From a virus, in IMG/VR virus record IMGVR_UViG_3300002143_000235, positions 248,001 to 312,000 of that record: a stretch of 64,000 nucleotides of DNA, one strand, 5' to 3'. Positions within the stretch are counted from its first letter, which is position 1. Each line of letters opens with the position of its first letter. A program made the translations under genes and the position numbers. Positions 17,936 to 26,790 of this stretch are shown one piece after another. A model generated the notes under the pieces. The model worked only from the letters and a program-made list of their open reading frames with translations. It ran no database searches and had not been told where the DNA came from.

Positions 17936-18529
17936 ATGAAAAAAATAATTATCATGTTGACAATATTATTGTCAACAATCTGTCTTGGACAGACATCGTA
18001 TGAGTATCCAACTGAAGAGATACCAGTAAATAAATTGAATGCTGATTCACGTATTGTGTTACACTATGGCTATGAAAATATTTTGGCTATGGATTCAATT
18101 GATTTTGAAATAGCTAAATACTATTTAACAGAATCATATACAATGGATGTTATTGGATTTGATATTGAACATTTTGATATTACAAAATACGAAAGATATC
18201 GTTCTGATTCAATTTATAACACACATTTTTTATTAAGTGGTGGTGTACAAGTTGTGTTTATTCCTCGTAGTATGATGACTTACAAAGTCAAACCTACATT
18301 TGAGTATACATTTATCATATATAATGTACAGACAACAAGCATTGCAAAAAATGTTTACAATGAACTTTATAAGATTTTATCTAAAGATATTGTAAATTAT
18401 TTATTTACGAAAAATGTATTTACATTTCAATCTACAAAAAATATGAGTGAAATCTATTTTAGTGAATCAATGAGTAATGCTGGATATGTCGTAAAAGATT
18501 TTAATAAAAAACTTATCTTAAAACAATAA
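17936..18529 (+). CDS. Secreted hypothetical protein, 197 aa
   Basis: The ATG at 17936 opens with a clear signal peptide (MKKIIIMLTILLSTICLGQ), so a longer frame from 17726 is rejected. The mature part is not recognised. It is followed two bases later by another secreted protein, suggesting a two-gene export module. Confidence 0.7.
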   Translation: MKKIIIMLTILLSTICLGQTSYEYPTEEIPVNKLNADSRIVLHYGYENILAMDSIDFEIAKYYLTESYTMDVIGFDIEHFDITKYERYRSDSIYNTHFLLSGGVQVVFIPRSMMTYKVKPTFEYTFIIYNVQTTSIAKNVYNELYKILSKDIVNYLFTKNVFTFQSTKNMSEIYFSESMSNAGYVVKDFNKKLILKQ

Positions 18530-18531
18530 CT

Positions 18532-19515
18532 ATGAAAAGCTTAAAATTATTTTTGTATGCTTTGATGTTGTGGTTCTCAATCGGAACAGCAGCAGCACAA
18601 ACAGTATATCCATCAACAGAACAATTCAATCCTGGAACGACTTGGACCTTTAACAATGGCTCAGGTGTGCAAAATTATGGTCCGCCTGAAAATTTTGCAA
18701 CAACTAATGTTGGAACAACTCCATATCCGAATGGAGCAAATATTACAATTACAAGTCCTACAATGAATTTAACAAATTGTTTAGGTGTTTTAACTGTTTC
18801 ATTTCCTCTTACTGGAATTATTGAGAATGGATGGGATTTTCTACGTTTTCAATATCAAATAGGTGCAGGTCCATGGATTACAGTACAATCTTTTACTGGT
18901 AATCAAAATGCAACTTTTAGTTATACTTCTCCAACAATTCCAAATACCGCAACACAATTTCGATTTTTATTACAAACAGACAACACAGTTAATACTTACA
19001 CAACTGGTCCATGGTGGAATCCCACTACTAATGTTTACTATTATGATATAGCATATTTTAGAATTACCTGTAGTGCAGTTCTTCCTATTGAACTCGTTTC
19101 ATTTAAAGGCGTATTTAATCAAAAATCAAATAATAATGATCTGACTTGGATTACTGAATCAGAACGTGATAATGATTACTTTACAATTGAAAGACGTGCA
19201 AATGATTTAGATGGAACCTGGGTAAATATAGCAACAATTAATGGTGCAGGCAACTCAATTGTTACATCCAATTACTTATTTCAAGACAATGAATATACAA
19301 GTAATGTGATTAACTATTACCGCATTTCACAAACTGATTACGATGGTAAAAAAGAAGTATTTGATGATATGATTATTGCTATTGATAATCGAGATAAATA
19401 TAAAAAAATTATTAAGATAGTTAATATTTTAGGTCAAGAAATTAAATCAGATACACCTGGTGTTGTAATTTATATTTACGAAGACAATACAATTAAACGT
19501 TTTGTTAATATGTAA
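18532..19515 (+). CDS. Secreted flavobacterial-type protein with T9SS-like C-terminus
   Basis: Signal peptide at residues 1-23 (ends GTAAAQ). Residues 25-180 form a beta-sandwich-like region. From about residue 185 it matches the linker common in flavobacterial exported proteins: 'LPIELVSFKG', 'WITESERDNDYFTIERR', 'YYRISQTDYDGKKEVFDD'. It ends 'VNILGQEIKSDTPGVVIYIY', the second half of a type A T9SS sorting domain; the usual FPNP segment is missing. Probably host-derived. Possible roles are surface modification or interference with other phages; neither is shown. Confidence 0.75.
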   Translation: MKSLKLFLYALMLWFSIGTAAAQTVYPSTEQFNPGTTWTFNNGSGVQNYGPPENFATTNVGTTPYPNGANITITSPTMNLTNCLGVLTVSFPLTGIIENGWDFLRFQYQIGAGPWITVQSFTGNQNATFSYTSPTIPNTATQFRFLLQTDNTVNTYTTGPWWNPTTNVYYYDIAYFRITCSAVLPIELVSFKGVFNQKSNNNDLTWITESERDNDYFTIERRANDLDGTWVNIATINGAGNSIVTSNYLFQDNEYTSNVINYYRISQTDYDGKKEVFDDMIIAIDNRDKYKKIIKIVNILGQEIKSDTPGVVIYIYEDNTIKRFVNM

Positions 19516-19530
19516 ACTAATATACTAAAC

Positions 19531-19569
19531 AAGAAAGCCTTTGCTCAATATAAAAACAAAGGCTTTCTT
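19531..19569 (+). terminator. Intrinsic terminator
   Basis: AAGAAAGCCTTTG and CAAAGGCTTTCTT arms separated by 13 bases, after the secreted-protein gene. Confidence 0.8.
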
Positions 19570-19572
19570 ATT

Positions 19573-19911
19573 ATGAAACAATATCTTTATCACATTACAC
19601 CCATACGAAACATTCACAATATTCAACAAGAAGGTATTATTCCTGCAGCTAATAATAGTGGAATCACCACAAGTTATGGAAAAAAACATAATACTGTATT
19701 TCTTACAAATGATGTAGAACGAATTCTTGTTACACAATGTGGATCGGATTGGTTAGAACATAATCCAGTTGCAATTCTAGTTATTGATATAGAAGGATTA
19801 GATATAAAACCACATGAGTATCACGGTGGTGGAACTTATACAATTTCAGATTTTGAATACACAACAGGCACGATTACACCTGATCGCATTGTTGAGATCA
19901 AGTATGTATAA
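19573..19911 (+). CDS. Possible ADP-ribosyltransferase-fold protein, 112 aa
   Basis: The opening 'YLYHITPIRNIHNIQQEGIIP' followed by 'NTVFLTNDVERIL' resembles the start of small ART-fold enzymes (DarT/Tpt1-like: Tyr-His-x-Thr, a helix ending in GI, then a strand). If Tpt1/KptA-like it would remove 2'-phosphates from spliced RNA; if DarT-like it would modify DNA or protein. The fold call is tentative and the catalytic set cannot be confirmed. Confidence 0.4.
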   Translation: MKQYLYHITPIRNIHNIQQEGIIPAANNSGITTSYGKKHNTVFLTNDVERILVTQCGSDWLEHNPVAILVIDIEGLDIKPHEYHGGGTYTISDFEYTTGTITPDRIVEIKYV

Positions 19912-19951
19912 TTTGGTGATATTTAATATATAAGAAAACAACTTTTATATC

Positions 19952-20437
19952 ATGTATACAACTATAAATGAATGGAAAATGAATGAAAATTCTTCTAATA
20001 TTGAATCATTTTTATCATTAGAAGAATTAGAGCGAATTCATAATCAATTAGTACATTATAATTATAAAATAATTGATTCATCTACTATTGAATTTACTGC
20101 TAATGAAACAATTGAAATTGATGGAACAGATATTCAAGGATTAGAAAATGTAATAGATATTGGATATATTTATAAATTTCAATATAATCAATCCGAAACA
20201 ACATTAACAGTTGATTTTATATGTGATGCTTCTCAAAAAGATGTTAATTGGACATGGAATTATAATAATCATAATGTAATCACGATTGAAGGTTCTATTG
20301 AGTCTACAATTTTTGATTATCTTGATGATACATCAGAAATACAAGATGCAGATCACGACGCTGTTGAATCTCTTAGAAAATATATGGAGGAAGATGACAA
20401 TTATGATTATGAACCTGAAATGGCTGATTTATATTAA
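19952..20437 (+). CDS. Hypothetical acidic protein with MYTTINEWK N-terminus, 161 aa
   Basis: Shares the N-terminal pattern M-x-T-x-I-N/S-x-aromatic-K with the 5259, 5655 and 32317 products. The rest is unlike them and very acidic. Followed by a terminator. Confidence 0.65.
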   Translation: MYTTINEWKMNENSSNIESFLSLEELERIHNQLVHYNYKIIDSSTIEFTANETIEIDGTDIQGLENVIDIGYIYKFQYNQSETTLTVDFICDASQKDVNWTWNYNNHNVITIEGSIESTIFDYLDDTSEIQDADHDAVESLRKYMEEDDNYDYEPEMADLY

Positions 20438-20461
20438 GAAATAATTTGAATACTAAACATG

Positions 20462-20496
20462 AAAGGGTTTATTCTGTATAAGAGTAAACCCTTTTT
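20462..20496 (+). terminator. Intrinsic terminator
   Basis: AAAGGGTTTA and TAAACCCTTTTT arms, ending only 7 bases before the UvsW-like start codon. Confidence 0.8.
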
Positions 20497-20502
20497 CATG
20501 CT

Positions 20503-22146
20503 TTGAAATTAGAATACCTTCCAGAATACGAACGCATAAAGATACACACAGCTGATAATACTGAGCTTAGAGGTATAAAATCATACCTTAACAGATATGT
20601 TGATGGTTACATGTTTGATCCAATGTTTAAGAATAAACTATGGAACGGAAAACGAACACAGTACCATGAGGAAACTAACACCATCCCACTTGGACTTTGG
20701 AAAGAGATATTTAAGTGTTGTGAAGAATTCGGTTATCCATTTCAATTTACAAATAAAGAAGAATTTCCTATCAATCGTGAAATCAAGAAAGCTGACTTTA
20801 TCAAGTTTATCGATGAGTTCTTTGATGGATATATGATTGATGGTATTCCATTTAAACCTCGTGATTATCAAATCCGTGTTGCATTAAATATTCTTAAGAA
20901 TCGTTACTGTAATATTGCTGTTGCTACATCTGGTGGAAAGACACTCATTTACTCGCTTGTGATGTTCTATTTAATGTCAAGGTATCCAAACCGTAAGTTT
21001 CTTCTTGTTGTGCCTTCTAAGACGCTCGTAACACAGTTTTACGATGATGTGAGCGCATTTAACTGGAGAAATCAACTTGATATCAATGCACTGGAAATAT
21101 TTGCTGAAAATGAAAAACCAAGACAAACTGATCTTGAAAGAGAACCAAACTTTGTCATTGCTACATTCCAGTCATTGACTTATGAAGAGAAAGTACCAGA
21201 TCCAAAAGCACGTAACAAAACAAAGACCCGAACAATTTTGAAATATGAAAAAAATTGGTTTAAACAGTTTTGGTCTGTTGTTGTTGATGAAGCGCACCGT
21301 GGTAAATCGGAATCATATTCTAAGAAAATTCTTAAATATACACTTAATAATGCTTATTACCGTTGGGGAATGTCTGGTTCATATCCTGATGAATCCACCT
21401 ACGAGATGATGGAAATCATGGCAAAAACTGGTCCAATTGTAGATACTGTAAAAGCACGTGTTCTTATGGATGAGGGATTCATTACACCTGTTAAAATTCG
21501 TGGTGTATTGATGAAGCATAACGATTTTGAATTTACTGAACAACTAAAACTTGTTGCGAGTCGTGATAAGAAATCTGCATATGATCTTGAATGTACTAAA
21601 ATACAAGAGTCTGAACAACGGTTATTGGTTATAAATAAAATTGTATCACAATGTAAATCAAACACACTTGTTCTTTTTCATAACACAGAATATGGACAGA
21701 AATTGCTTGCATACTTATCTGAACGGAATCCGGATATGGAATTTCATTATATTGATGGAAGTGTCAATAATAAAAAACGTAGTGTAATTAAACTTGCAAT
21801 GGAAGATACAAGCAAGGTAAAAATTCTTGTTGCGTCATTTGGGTGTTTATCAACAGGTGTGTCAATCAAGGCAATAACAAATATTATCTTTACACAATCA
21901 TTTAAGAAAGAACAAGTAATCATTCAATCAATTGGTCGTGCACTTCGTCTTCATGCTGAAAAATCAATGGCATATATTTTTGATCTTGTTGATATTTTTA
22001 ATGAAGATGATTTTGCATCCAGGTATAAATTGACATTTAAAAATATACTTGCTACACACTTTGACAAACGATGCAAGATATATCAATCTGAACAATACCC
22101 GTACTCATTTATTGAAATGAATTTAAAATCACCATACGACGATTAA
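20503..22146 (+). CDS. uvsW: UvsW-like DEAD/H-box helicase
   Basis: Superfamily 2 helicase of 547 residues with the T4 UvsW layout: an N-terminal DNA-binding region (1-110), a Q-like 'KPRDYQIRVA' motif, Walker A 'ATSGGKT' near 145, DEAH box 'VVVDEAH' near 265, 'GMSGS' motif III, and C-terminal motifs 'ASFGCLSTGVSIKA' and 'QSIGRALR'. UvsW promotes branch migration and replication-fork remodelling and helps the switch from origin- to recombination-dependent replication. TTG at 20503 seems to be the start, as the upstream ATG is out of frame. It has its own start right behind a terminator. Confidence 0.85.
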   Translation: MKLEYLPEYERIKIHTADNTELRGIKSYLNRYVDGYMFDPMFKNKLWNGKRTQYHEETNTIPLGLWKEIFKCCEEFGYPFQFTNKEEFPINREIKKADFIKFIDEFFDGYMIDGIPFKPRDYQIRVALNILKNRYCNIAVATSGGKTLIYSLVMFYLMSRYPNRKFLLVVPSKTLVTQFYDDVSAFNWRNQLDINALEIFAENEKPRQTDLEREPNFVIATFQSLTYEEKVPDPKARNKTKTRTILKYEKNWFKQFWSVVVDEAHRGKSESYSKKILKYTLNNAYYRWGMSGSYPDESTYEMMEIMAKTGPIVDTVKARVLMDEGFITPVKIRGVLMKHNDFEFTEQLKLVASRDKKSAYDLECTKIQESEQRLLVINKIVSQCKSNTLVLFHNTEYGQKLLAYLSERNPDMEFHYIDGSVNNKKRSVIKLAMEDTSKVKILVASFGCLSTGVSIKAITNIIFTQSFKKEQVIIQSIGRALRLHAEKSMAYIFDLVDIFNEDDFASRYKLTFKNILATHFDKRCKIYQSEQYPYSFIEMNLKSPYDD

Positions 22147-22147
22147 T

Positions 22148-22384
22148 ATGTATTTACCAAAGATGAAAAATGGATGGCCTAACATAATGAATTTACCAAG
22201 TGTTAAGCCAATTTTAGCGATACAATCATATACACATGTAATTGACGGTATCGAGTATGAATTCATTCACTTAAATGATGGGCGATTTGTAAAATCATAT
22301 GTGGAAGAATTAGTAGGAAGTACAAGTAAAATGTATAATACTGTACCCTCAACAAAAGAAGAATTTAAACGATATAAGCCATGA
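22148..22384 (+). CDS. Small hypothetical protein, 78 aa
   Basis: Starts one base after the uvsW stop and overlaps the next gene by four bases (ATGA). Contains 'GIEYEFIHLNDGRFVKSYVEELVG', perhaps an SH3-like fold. Function unknown. Confidence 0.6.
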   Translation: MYLPKMKNGWPNIMNLPSVKPILAIQSYTHVIDGIEYEFIHLNDGRFVKSYVEELVGSTSKMYNTVPSTKEEFKRYKP

Positions 22385-22755
22385 GCATGACATTTACACC
22401 AAGAACAGGACCATCAATGGTTACAAAGATACATTATAAAAAATTTCGTATTCCACGAAAAAAGAAGAAAGCACTCAAGAAGAGAATGCAATACGAGAAG
22501 GAACCATTGCTCAGACAGGAACTACTTAAACGAATAACTGAAGCAGCTCACGCTATCACTAAATACGGCCGAATAAGCAAAGCTGATTATGTATTCCCTA
22601 ACCCTGTGTATGCGCCATATCTTCCAATGGTTGAAACAATTCAAATAGACCCAAAAAATTTAGATATATCTAAATACAGTCGATATGTATCCGGAACATT
22701 TTACATACCACCATCTCAAGAGATTATAATTGATATAAAAAATAATATGTATTGA
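22381..22755 (+). CDS. Hypothetical basic protein, 124 aa
   Basis: Strongly basic N-terminal half (RIPRKKKKALKKRMQYEKE near residues 22-40), which may bind nucleic acid. Overlaps the previous stop. No family recognised. Confidence 0.6.
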   Translation: MSMTFTPRTGPSMVTKIHYKKFRIPRKKKKALKKRMQYEKEPLLRQELLKRITEAAHAITKYGRISKADYVFPNPVYAPYLPMVETIQIDPKNLDISKYSRYVSGTFYIPPSQEIIIDIKNNMY

Positions 22756-22802
22756 ATTAGTGATAAAATACGTCACTTGTTTTGTATATCATTTATTTTT
22801 TA

Positions 22803-22810
22803 TATATTCG
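22803..22810 (+). promoter_or_regulatory. Candidate -7 box, TATATTCG
   Basis: TATATTCG lies four bases before the ATG at 22815, implying a leaderless or very short-leader transcript, as at 3003. Confidence 0.45.
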
Positions 22811-22814
22811 TGTT

Positions 22815-23435
22815 ATGAAAACAGGTAATGATTATTCAATAAATGAAATAGCAGAACAATTCAAAGACATTATTAGTCGTGATGAATTGTTTGCACTCAT
22901 GCTTAAACTTAAACAAAGTTCTGAATTTGGAATGCTTACAAATTGGCCATTATTATTGTCAACATTAGGTACTGTTTATAATATTGATCGGCCATTTTAT
23001 GTTGCTAAAGAATACACGCTTGAGAACATGGGTCCGCATTATTTTATTGATAGTAATAATATTTTCTGTTTTGGTTCAAATACAGAAGGTAGACATGATG
23101 GTGGTGCAGCACTGTTTGCTGAAGACAACCTTGGTGCAATTTATGGACAAGCTCGTGGATTGCAAGGAAATTCATATGCAATTGTAACTATTGATTATAC
23201 CGGAAACAATAGTGTAACACTTGATACAATTGCTGAAGAAATAAATGAATTGTTTAAATTTGCACTTGAGAATCCTCAATTGAAATTTTATGTAACAAAA
23301 ATTGGAACAGGTATTTCTAAGTATAATATTCTTGATATTGCTAATTTATTTAAAAACAAAATTATTCCAACTAATATTATTTTACCTATAGAATTTGTAA
23401 ATAGTGATAACATAACACGTTTCAGATTCTTATAA
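22815..23435 (+). CDS. Macro-domain-like phage protein (A1S_2505-type)
   Basis: ATG 22815 is chosen because the -7 box lies just before it. From residue 83 the product reads 'IFCFGSNTEGRHDGGAALFA', 'GAIYGQARGLQGNSYAIVT' and later 'KFYVTKIGTGISKY', a pattern of a phage family with a macro-like fold that may bind ADP-ribose or nucleotides. The N-terminal 80 residues are extra. A role in NAD/ADP-ribose chemistry would fit the ART-like gene at 19573, but this is inference. Confidence 0.65.
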   Translation: MKTGNDYSINEIAEQFKDIISRDELFALMLKLKQSSEFGMLTNWPLLLSTLGTVYNIDRPFYVAKEYTLENMGPHYFIDSNNIFCFGSNTEGRHDGGAALFAEDNLGAIYGQARGLQGNSYAIVTIDYTGNNSVTLDTIAEEINELFKFALENPQLKFYVTKIGTGISKYNILDIANLFKNKIIPTNIILPIEFVNSDNITRFRFL

Positions 23436-23445
23436 AACATTTACT

Positions 23446-24201
23446 ATGAAAAACATACACATAATTCCTACAGATAAACCAAGTAAAATATATTCTAAAG
23501 ACCATAATTATAAGTTAGCTAATAGTACTATAGCTATGGATTGGTATATATCATCAGTTGGTTATAAACCTCAAAACATCTACATCACTTCTGATGAAGA
23601 AATTAAAAATGGAGATAGTGTTATTTTAAAAAATGGTAGATTAACTAAAGCAGAAACACGACATGGAACATTAGGGTTTCAAACTATTGATGGTATTGCA
23701 TTTTTATACTTTCAAGATGGTGATAAAAAAATTATCATAACAACAGACAAATATTTGATTGCTGTTGGTGTACAAGCTATTCCTGATGAGTTTTTAGAAT
23801 GGTTTGTTAAAAATACACGTTGTGAGAGTGTTAAAGTTGAAAGTGTTTGTTTAGATGAAACATCTTTTATGTATAATATTATTACTTATGAAATAATCAT
23901 TACAGAAGAAGAAATTAACCCATTTGAATTACCAAAAGCATTACCTGATGATGTTTTTAATGAATTTTTAGAACATAAACAGGAAACTCTTGCACAAGCT
24001 GCTCAAAATTATTTACATAAAGTAGCCGATGGTTTAAGGACTACAGGTTATGCGGACGAAGATTTTGTAGAAGATGCTAAATGGCAAGCAAAAAACATGT
24101 ATAGTGAAGAAGAAGTTTTAGAATTTCTTAACTTTTGGACAGACGCAAGTAAAGAGTGGGGGTTAGCTTCTGCATGGTTTGAACAATTTAAAAAGAAGTA
24201 G
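23446..24201 (+). CDS. Hypothetical protein common in Bacteroidota phages, 251 aa
   Basis: Opens 'MKNIHIIPTDKPSKIY' followed by 'YKPQNIYITSDEEIKNGD', a pattern I associate with conserved unknown proteins in Bacteroidota genomes and phages. Acidic, soluble, C-terminal half helical. It ends in TAG, a rare stop in this window. Confidence 0.65.
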   Translation: MKNIHIIPTDKPSKIYSKDHNYKLANSTIAMDWYISSVGYKPQNIYITSDEEIKNGDSVILKNGRLTKAETRHGTLGFQTIDGIAFLYFQDGDKKIIITTDKYLIAVGVQAIPDEFLEWFVKNTRCESVKVESVCLDETSFMYNIITYEIIITEEEINPFELPKALPDDVFNEFLEHKQETLAQAAQNYLHKVADGLRTTGYADEDFVEDAKWQAKNMYSEEEVLEFLNFWTDASKEWGLASAWFEQFKKK

Positions 24202-24222
24202 TAATTGAAAAATATTCATGCA

Positions 24223-24693
24223 ATGATAGAATTACCAACACGTATACATTTTGATCCAAAAGACTTGACTCGCAAACACCAAGAGCAGCGTTCATGGAAA
24301 CGTGTTGTCCTTTGTGAAACAGATTGTGACATAGAGTCTTATTATGCATGGTTTCTTAAAAAACGTTTCAATTTAAAATTGAATGCACCAATGCGTGGTG
24401 CTCATATTACAATTGTAAATGATAAAGTGCCTGATATTGAATTATTTAATCAAATGCGAGAATTATTTCACAACAAGGAATTGATTTTTAAATTTGATCC
24501 ATCAGAGATTCGATCAAATGCACGACACTGGTGGATGCGTGTTCATTGTGAGGATGTTGCAAATATTAGAACAGTGCTTGGACTTGATCCAAAACCACAT
24601 TTTGGATTACATATGACTATTGGAATGGTAAATGATAAGAACTTATTTCATTCTCAATATATTCACGATACTATAATGCGTTACAGTTTATAA
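24223..24693 (+). CDS. 2H phosphoesterase (LigT/CPDase-like)
   Basis: Has the two HxT/S motifs that define the 2H family: 'GAHITIVND' near residue 60 and 'GLHMTIGMV' near residue 128, about 65 residues apart as expected. Such enzymes open 2',3'-cyclic phosphates on RNA ends or cleave 2',5' oligoadenylates; phage members also cut host cyclic or 2-5A signals. ATG 24223 is preferred over TTG 24205. Its role could be tRNA repair or anti-defence; the sequence does not decide. Confidence 0.75.
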   Translation: MIELPTRIHFDPKDLTRKHQEQRSWKRVVLCETDCDIESYYAWFLKKRFNLKLNAPMRGAHITIVNDKVPDIELFNQMRELFHNKELIFKFDPSEIRSNARHWWMRVHCEDVANIRTVLGLDPKPHFGLHMTIGMVNDKNLFHSQYIHDTIMRYSL

Positions 24694-24702
24694 TTATTTA
24701 TT

Positions 24703-25041
24703 ATGATAAAATTTAATAACATACAAGTAGAAGTCTCAACACATTTTGTTGAGCGGTACCGAGAACGTATGCTTGACATGGCTCCAGCTATGTGGAAGAA
24801 TTATAGTACCGATTATAAATACAAACTACGTACTGATATGCGTAATGTTATTCAAAAATGTGAGAAAATTTTGTTTCGTGACTTAGACAAGCCGATTCAA
24901 GATCGTATTCATCAACGGTATAGAACAAACAATATGGTGTTTTTTAAACGTAATAATGTTTATTACGTTGGTGCTTATATTAAACATAGATTTACAAATC
25001 AAGAAACCGTACTTTTGGTTACGGTATTTCGTAACAAATAA
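24703..25041 (+). CDS. Hypothetical protein, possibly DUF4258-like, 112 aa
   Basis: 'STHFVERYRERMLDM' near residue 12 followed by a small alpha/beta region with 'YYVGAYIKHRF' resembles DUF4258 or BrnT-like small RNase folds. Weak evidence, not enough to claim activity. Confidence 0.5.
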   Translation: MIKFNNIQVEVSTHFVERYRERMLDMAPAMWKNYSTDYKYKLRTDMRNVIQKCEKILFRDLDKPIQDRIHQRYRTNNMVFFKRNNVYYVGAYIKHRFTNQETVLLVTVFRNK

Positions 25042-25043
25042 TT

Positions 25044-25457
25044 ATGACAGAAGAAAATAAACTTCGATTGAAAATTTCGAATATCAATATCAAAATGGTA
25101 CAATTAAGTATTGAAAAACGAGAACTTGAAAAACAACTTCTTAATTCTTATACAACAGATATAGAAAAATTCATATATTGGTTGCATTCAGATCAACAAT
25201 CTAATCACTTAGATCTAATTACATTCAGAACACTATGTCCTTTAACAAGCACAAATATAGAAAATAGATGGGATTTAGACAGATGTAAAACCTATGATTT
25301 AACTGAATGGTTTGGTGATGATTTTTATTGGGCATTTGAAGCATCCGATGAAGAATTAGTTAAAGCTAATATTAAACGTGAAGAATATGTTGACATTATT
25401 CCCGTTGGTATAGAATTAATGAATGCTAATGTTAAATCTTTTACATATGATTGGTAA
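25044..25457 (+). CDS. Hypothetical protein, 137 aa
   Basis: N-terminal 35 residues look like a coiled coil. The C-terminal end (ANVKSFTYDW) and the bases after its stop are repeated at 26385-26450, marking a local duplication. Function unknown. Confidence 0.65.
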   Translation: MTEENKLRLKISNINIKMVQLSIEKRELEKQLLNSYTTDIEKFIYWLHSDQQSNHLDLITFRTLCPLTSTNIENRWDLDRCKTYDLTEWFGDDFYWAFEASDEELVKANIKREEYVDIIPVGIELMNANVKSFTYDW

Positions 25458-25458
25458 A

Positions 25459-25548
25459 ATGGATAAGATAATTAAAGCCGCAAAAAATGAATCAGAATGG
25501 TTACAGCTATACGTCAGGTTTTTCAGATGTAATTTTATCCTTTTTTGA
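25459..25548 (+). pseudogene. Truncated copy of the gene at 26438
   Basis: MDKIIKAAKNESEWL matches the start of the 26438 product (MDKIIKAAKTESEWL), then the frame leaves the homology at a 27-base repeat (25499-25525) and stops. It is the left edge of a duplication. Confidence 0.7.
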
Positions 25549-25583
25549 GCGTGGGATGCTCGTAAATATAAATAATAAATAAA

Positions 25584-25889
25584 ATGAAACCAAAAGTAAA
25601 AAAAGAAAAAACGTTGTTTGATGTTTACAGGAATCAAGCAAGTAAAGGATTTAATTATCCTACAATTGAAATGTGTAGTGATGGAGATGTGATTACCTAT
25701 TTAAATTCAATTACATCTAAAAAAGTAAGTGAACTGATTAAATCTAAAGATTGTCCATTACCATTGGAAGTACTTCCAAACCAAATGGGAATAAATCTTT
25801 GTTCAGTTGAATCAGTTTCGTGGAACAAACAAAATGATGGACAATTGACAACATTAACAATAGAGTTTATTCCATCTGAAAAAAAATGA
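25584..25889 (+). CDS. Hypothetical protein, 101 aa
   Basis: Lies between the truncated copy and the first attC-like repeat, so it may have come with an inserted cassette. No domain recognised. Confidence 0.6.
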   Translation: MKPKVKKEKTLFDVYRNQASKGFNYPTIEMCSDGDVITYLNSITSKKVSELIKSKDCPLPLEVLPNQMGINLCSVESVSWNKQNDGQLTTLTIEFIPSEKK

Positions 25890-25924
25890 TTAGAACAATG
25901 CGGTGGCAGGGATAAAATTATTTC

Positions 25925-26054
25925 TGCTAACGTATGGTGCTATACGAAGGAGGTGATTATTAGCACTAAAGTTGATGCGGAGTACAAATGTTGAATATAG
26001 CATAATGTTTCTGCGGAGTACCGAACCGCCTCTTTTGTATAGCATTTGTTATAA
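25925..26054 (+). repeat. Integron attC-like folded repeat A
   Basis: Begins TGCTAAC (25925) and ends GTTATAA (26048-26054), with inner arms TGCTATACGAAGGAGG and CCGCCTCTTTTGTATAGCA able to fold on one another. The 10-mer TGCGGAGTAC occurs twice inside. This layout resembles an integron cassette recombination site, but the core boxes are not canonical. Confidence 0.4.
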
Positions 26055-26066
26055 ACAGTTATTATT

Positions 26067-26258
26067 ATGAAAATTTTAGCAATTAACACAAAGAAAAAAT
26101 TTATTGGAAATGCACCAAATGAAATGCACGACCATATACCAAACAAAGGTGATTCAATTTTGTTTGAAGAAAAAAAATATAAAGTTATTTCAAGACATTT
26201 CCAATACAGAAATGAAGAACTTGAAATAGTTAATGTATATGTAAGAAAATTGAAATGA
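26067..26258 (+). CDS. Small hypothetical protein between attC-like repeats, 63 aa
   Basis: A single small ORF (MKILAINTKKKFIGNAPNEM...) enclosed by repeats A and B, as a gene cassette would be. Looks like a small beta-rich basic domain. Function unknown. Confidence 0.6.
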   Translation: MKILAINTKKKFIGNAPNEMHDHIPNKGDSILFEEKKYKVISRHFQYRNEELEIVNVYVRKLK

Positions 26259-26276
26259 TGGGATTTTTATAATTGT

Positions 26277-26349
26277 TTATAACGGTTACACCTATACGTC
26301 AAGTTTTTCACAAAACAAAACAAAACCTGACGTATACGTGGTGTTAGCA
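26277..26349 (-). repeat. Integron attC-like folded repeat B (inverted)
   Basis: TTATAAC (26277-26283) and GTTAGCA (26343-26349) are the same end boxes as repeat A in opposite orientation, with inner arms TATACGTCA (26293-26301) and TGACGTATA (26328-26336). It includes a 27-base segment (26284-26310) repeated with two mismatches at 25499-25525. Confidence 0.4.
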
Positions 26350-26355
26350 TCACAA

Positions 26356-26436
26356 CCGGATCATTATGAATTATGGTTTTCTATTGGTCTTGAATTGATG
26401 CGTGAAAATGTTAAATCTTTTGAATTTGATTGGTAA
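26356..26436 (+). pseudogene. 3' remnant of a paralogue of the 25044 gene
   Basis: The frame PDHYELWFSIGLELMRENVK...FDW* parallels the C-terminus of the 25044 product (PVGIELMNANVKSFTYDW). No start codon remains; the 5' part was replaced by the inserted segment. Confidence 0.65.
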
Positions 26437-26437
26437 A

Positions 26438-26755
26438 ATGGATAAGATAATTAAAGCAGCAAAAACCGAATCAGAGTGGTTAAGACATTACTCACATACT
26501 GATTCCAAAAGAGACGAGCAGTTCGAAGACTTTCTATTCTACGATCGCATGCTTCCAAACGGTTATGCTAAAGTTTACATGCCGTTACATCAAAGATGTC
26601 CAATGGGTTACATACAAGGTTTAGATGTTACAGACAACAAAGATATTATTTATGGTCCTAGAAATCATGATAAAGGTATTTATACTGTATTAGAGTTTGT
26701 AATTTACAACAAGCTTCCTGGATATCAAGAAATGATTGACTATGTGAAATCTTGA
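26438..26755 (+). CDS. Hypothetical protein, 105 aa
   Basis: ATG 26438 is chosen because the longer frame from 26402 runs through the remnant of another gene and because the truncated copy at 25459 begins at the same Met. Contains a 'PLHQRCPMGYIQG' segment. Function unknown. Confidence 0.65.
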   Translation: MDKIIKAAKTESEWLRHYSHTDSKRDEQFEDFLFYDRMLPNGYAKVYMPLHQRCPMGYIQGLDVTDNKDIIYGPRNHDKGIYTVLEFVIYNKLPGYQEMIDYVKS

Positions 26756-26790
26756 GATGAATATATATTACAAACAAAAATATTAATACT

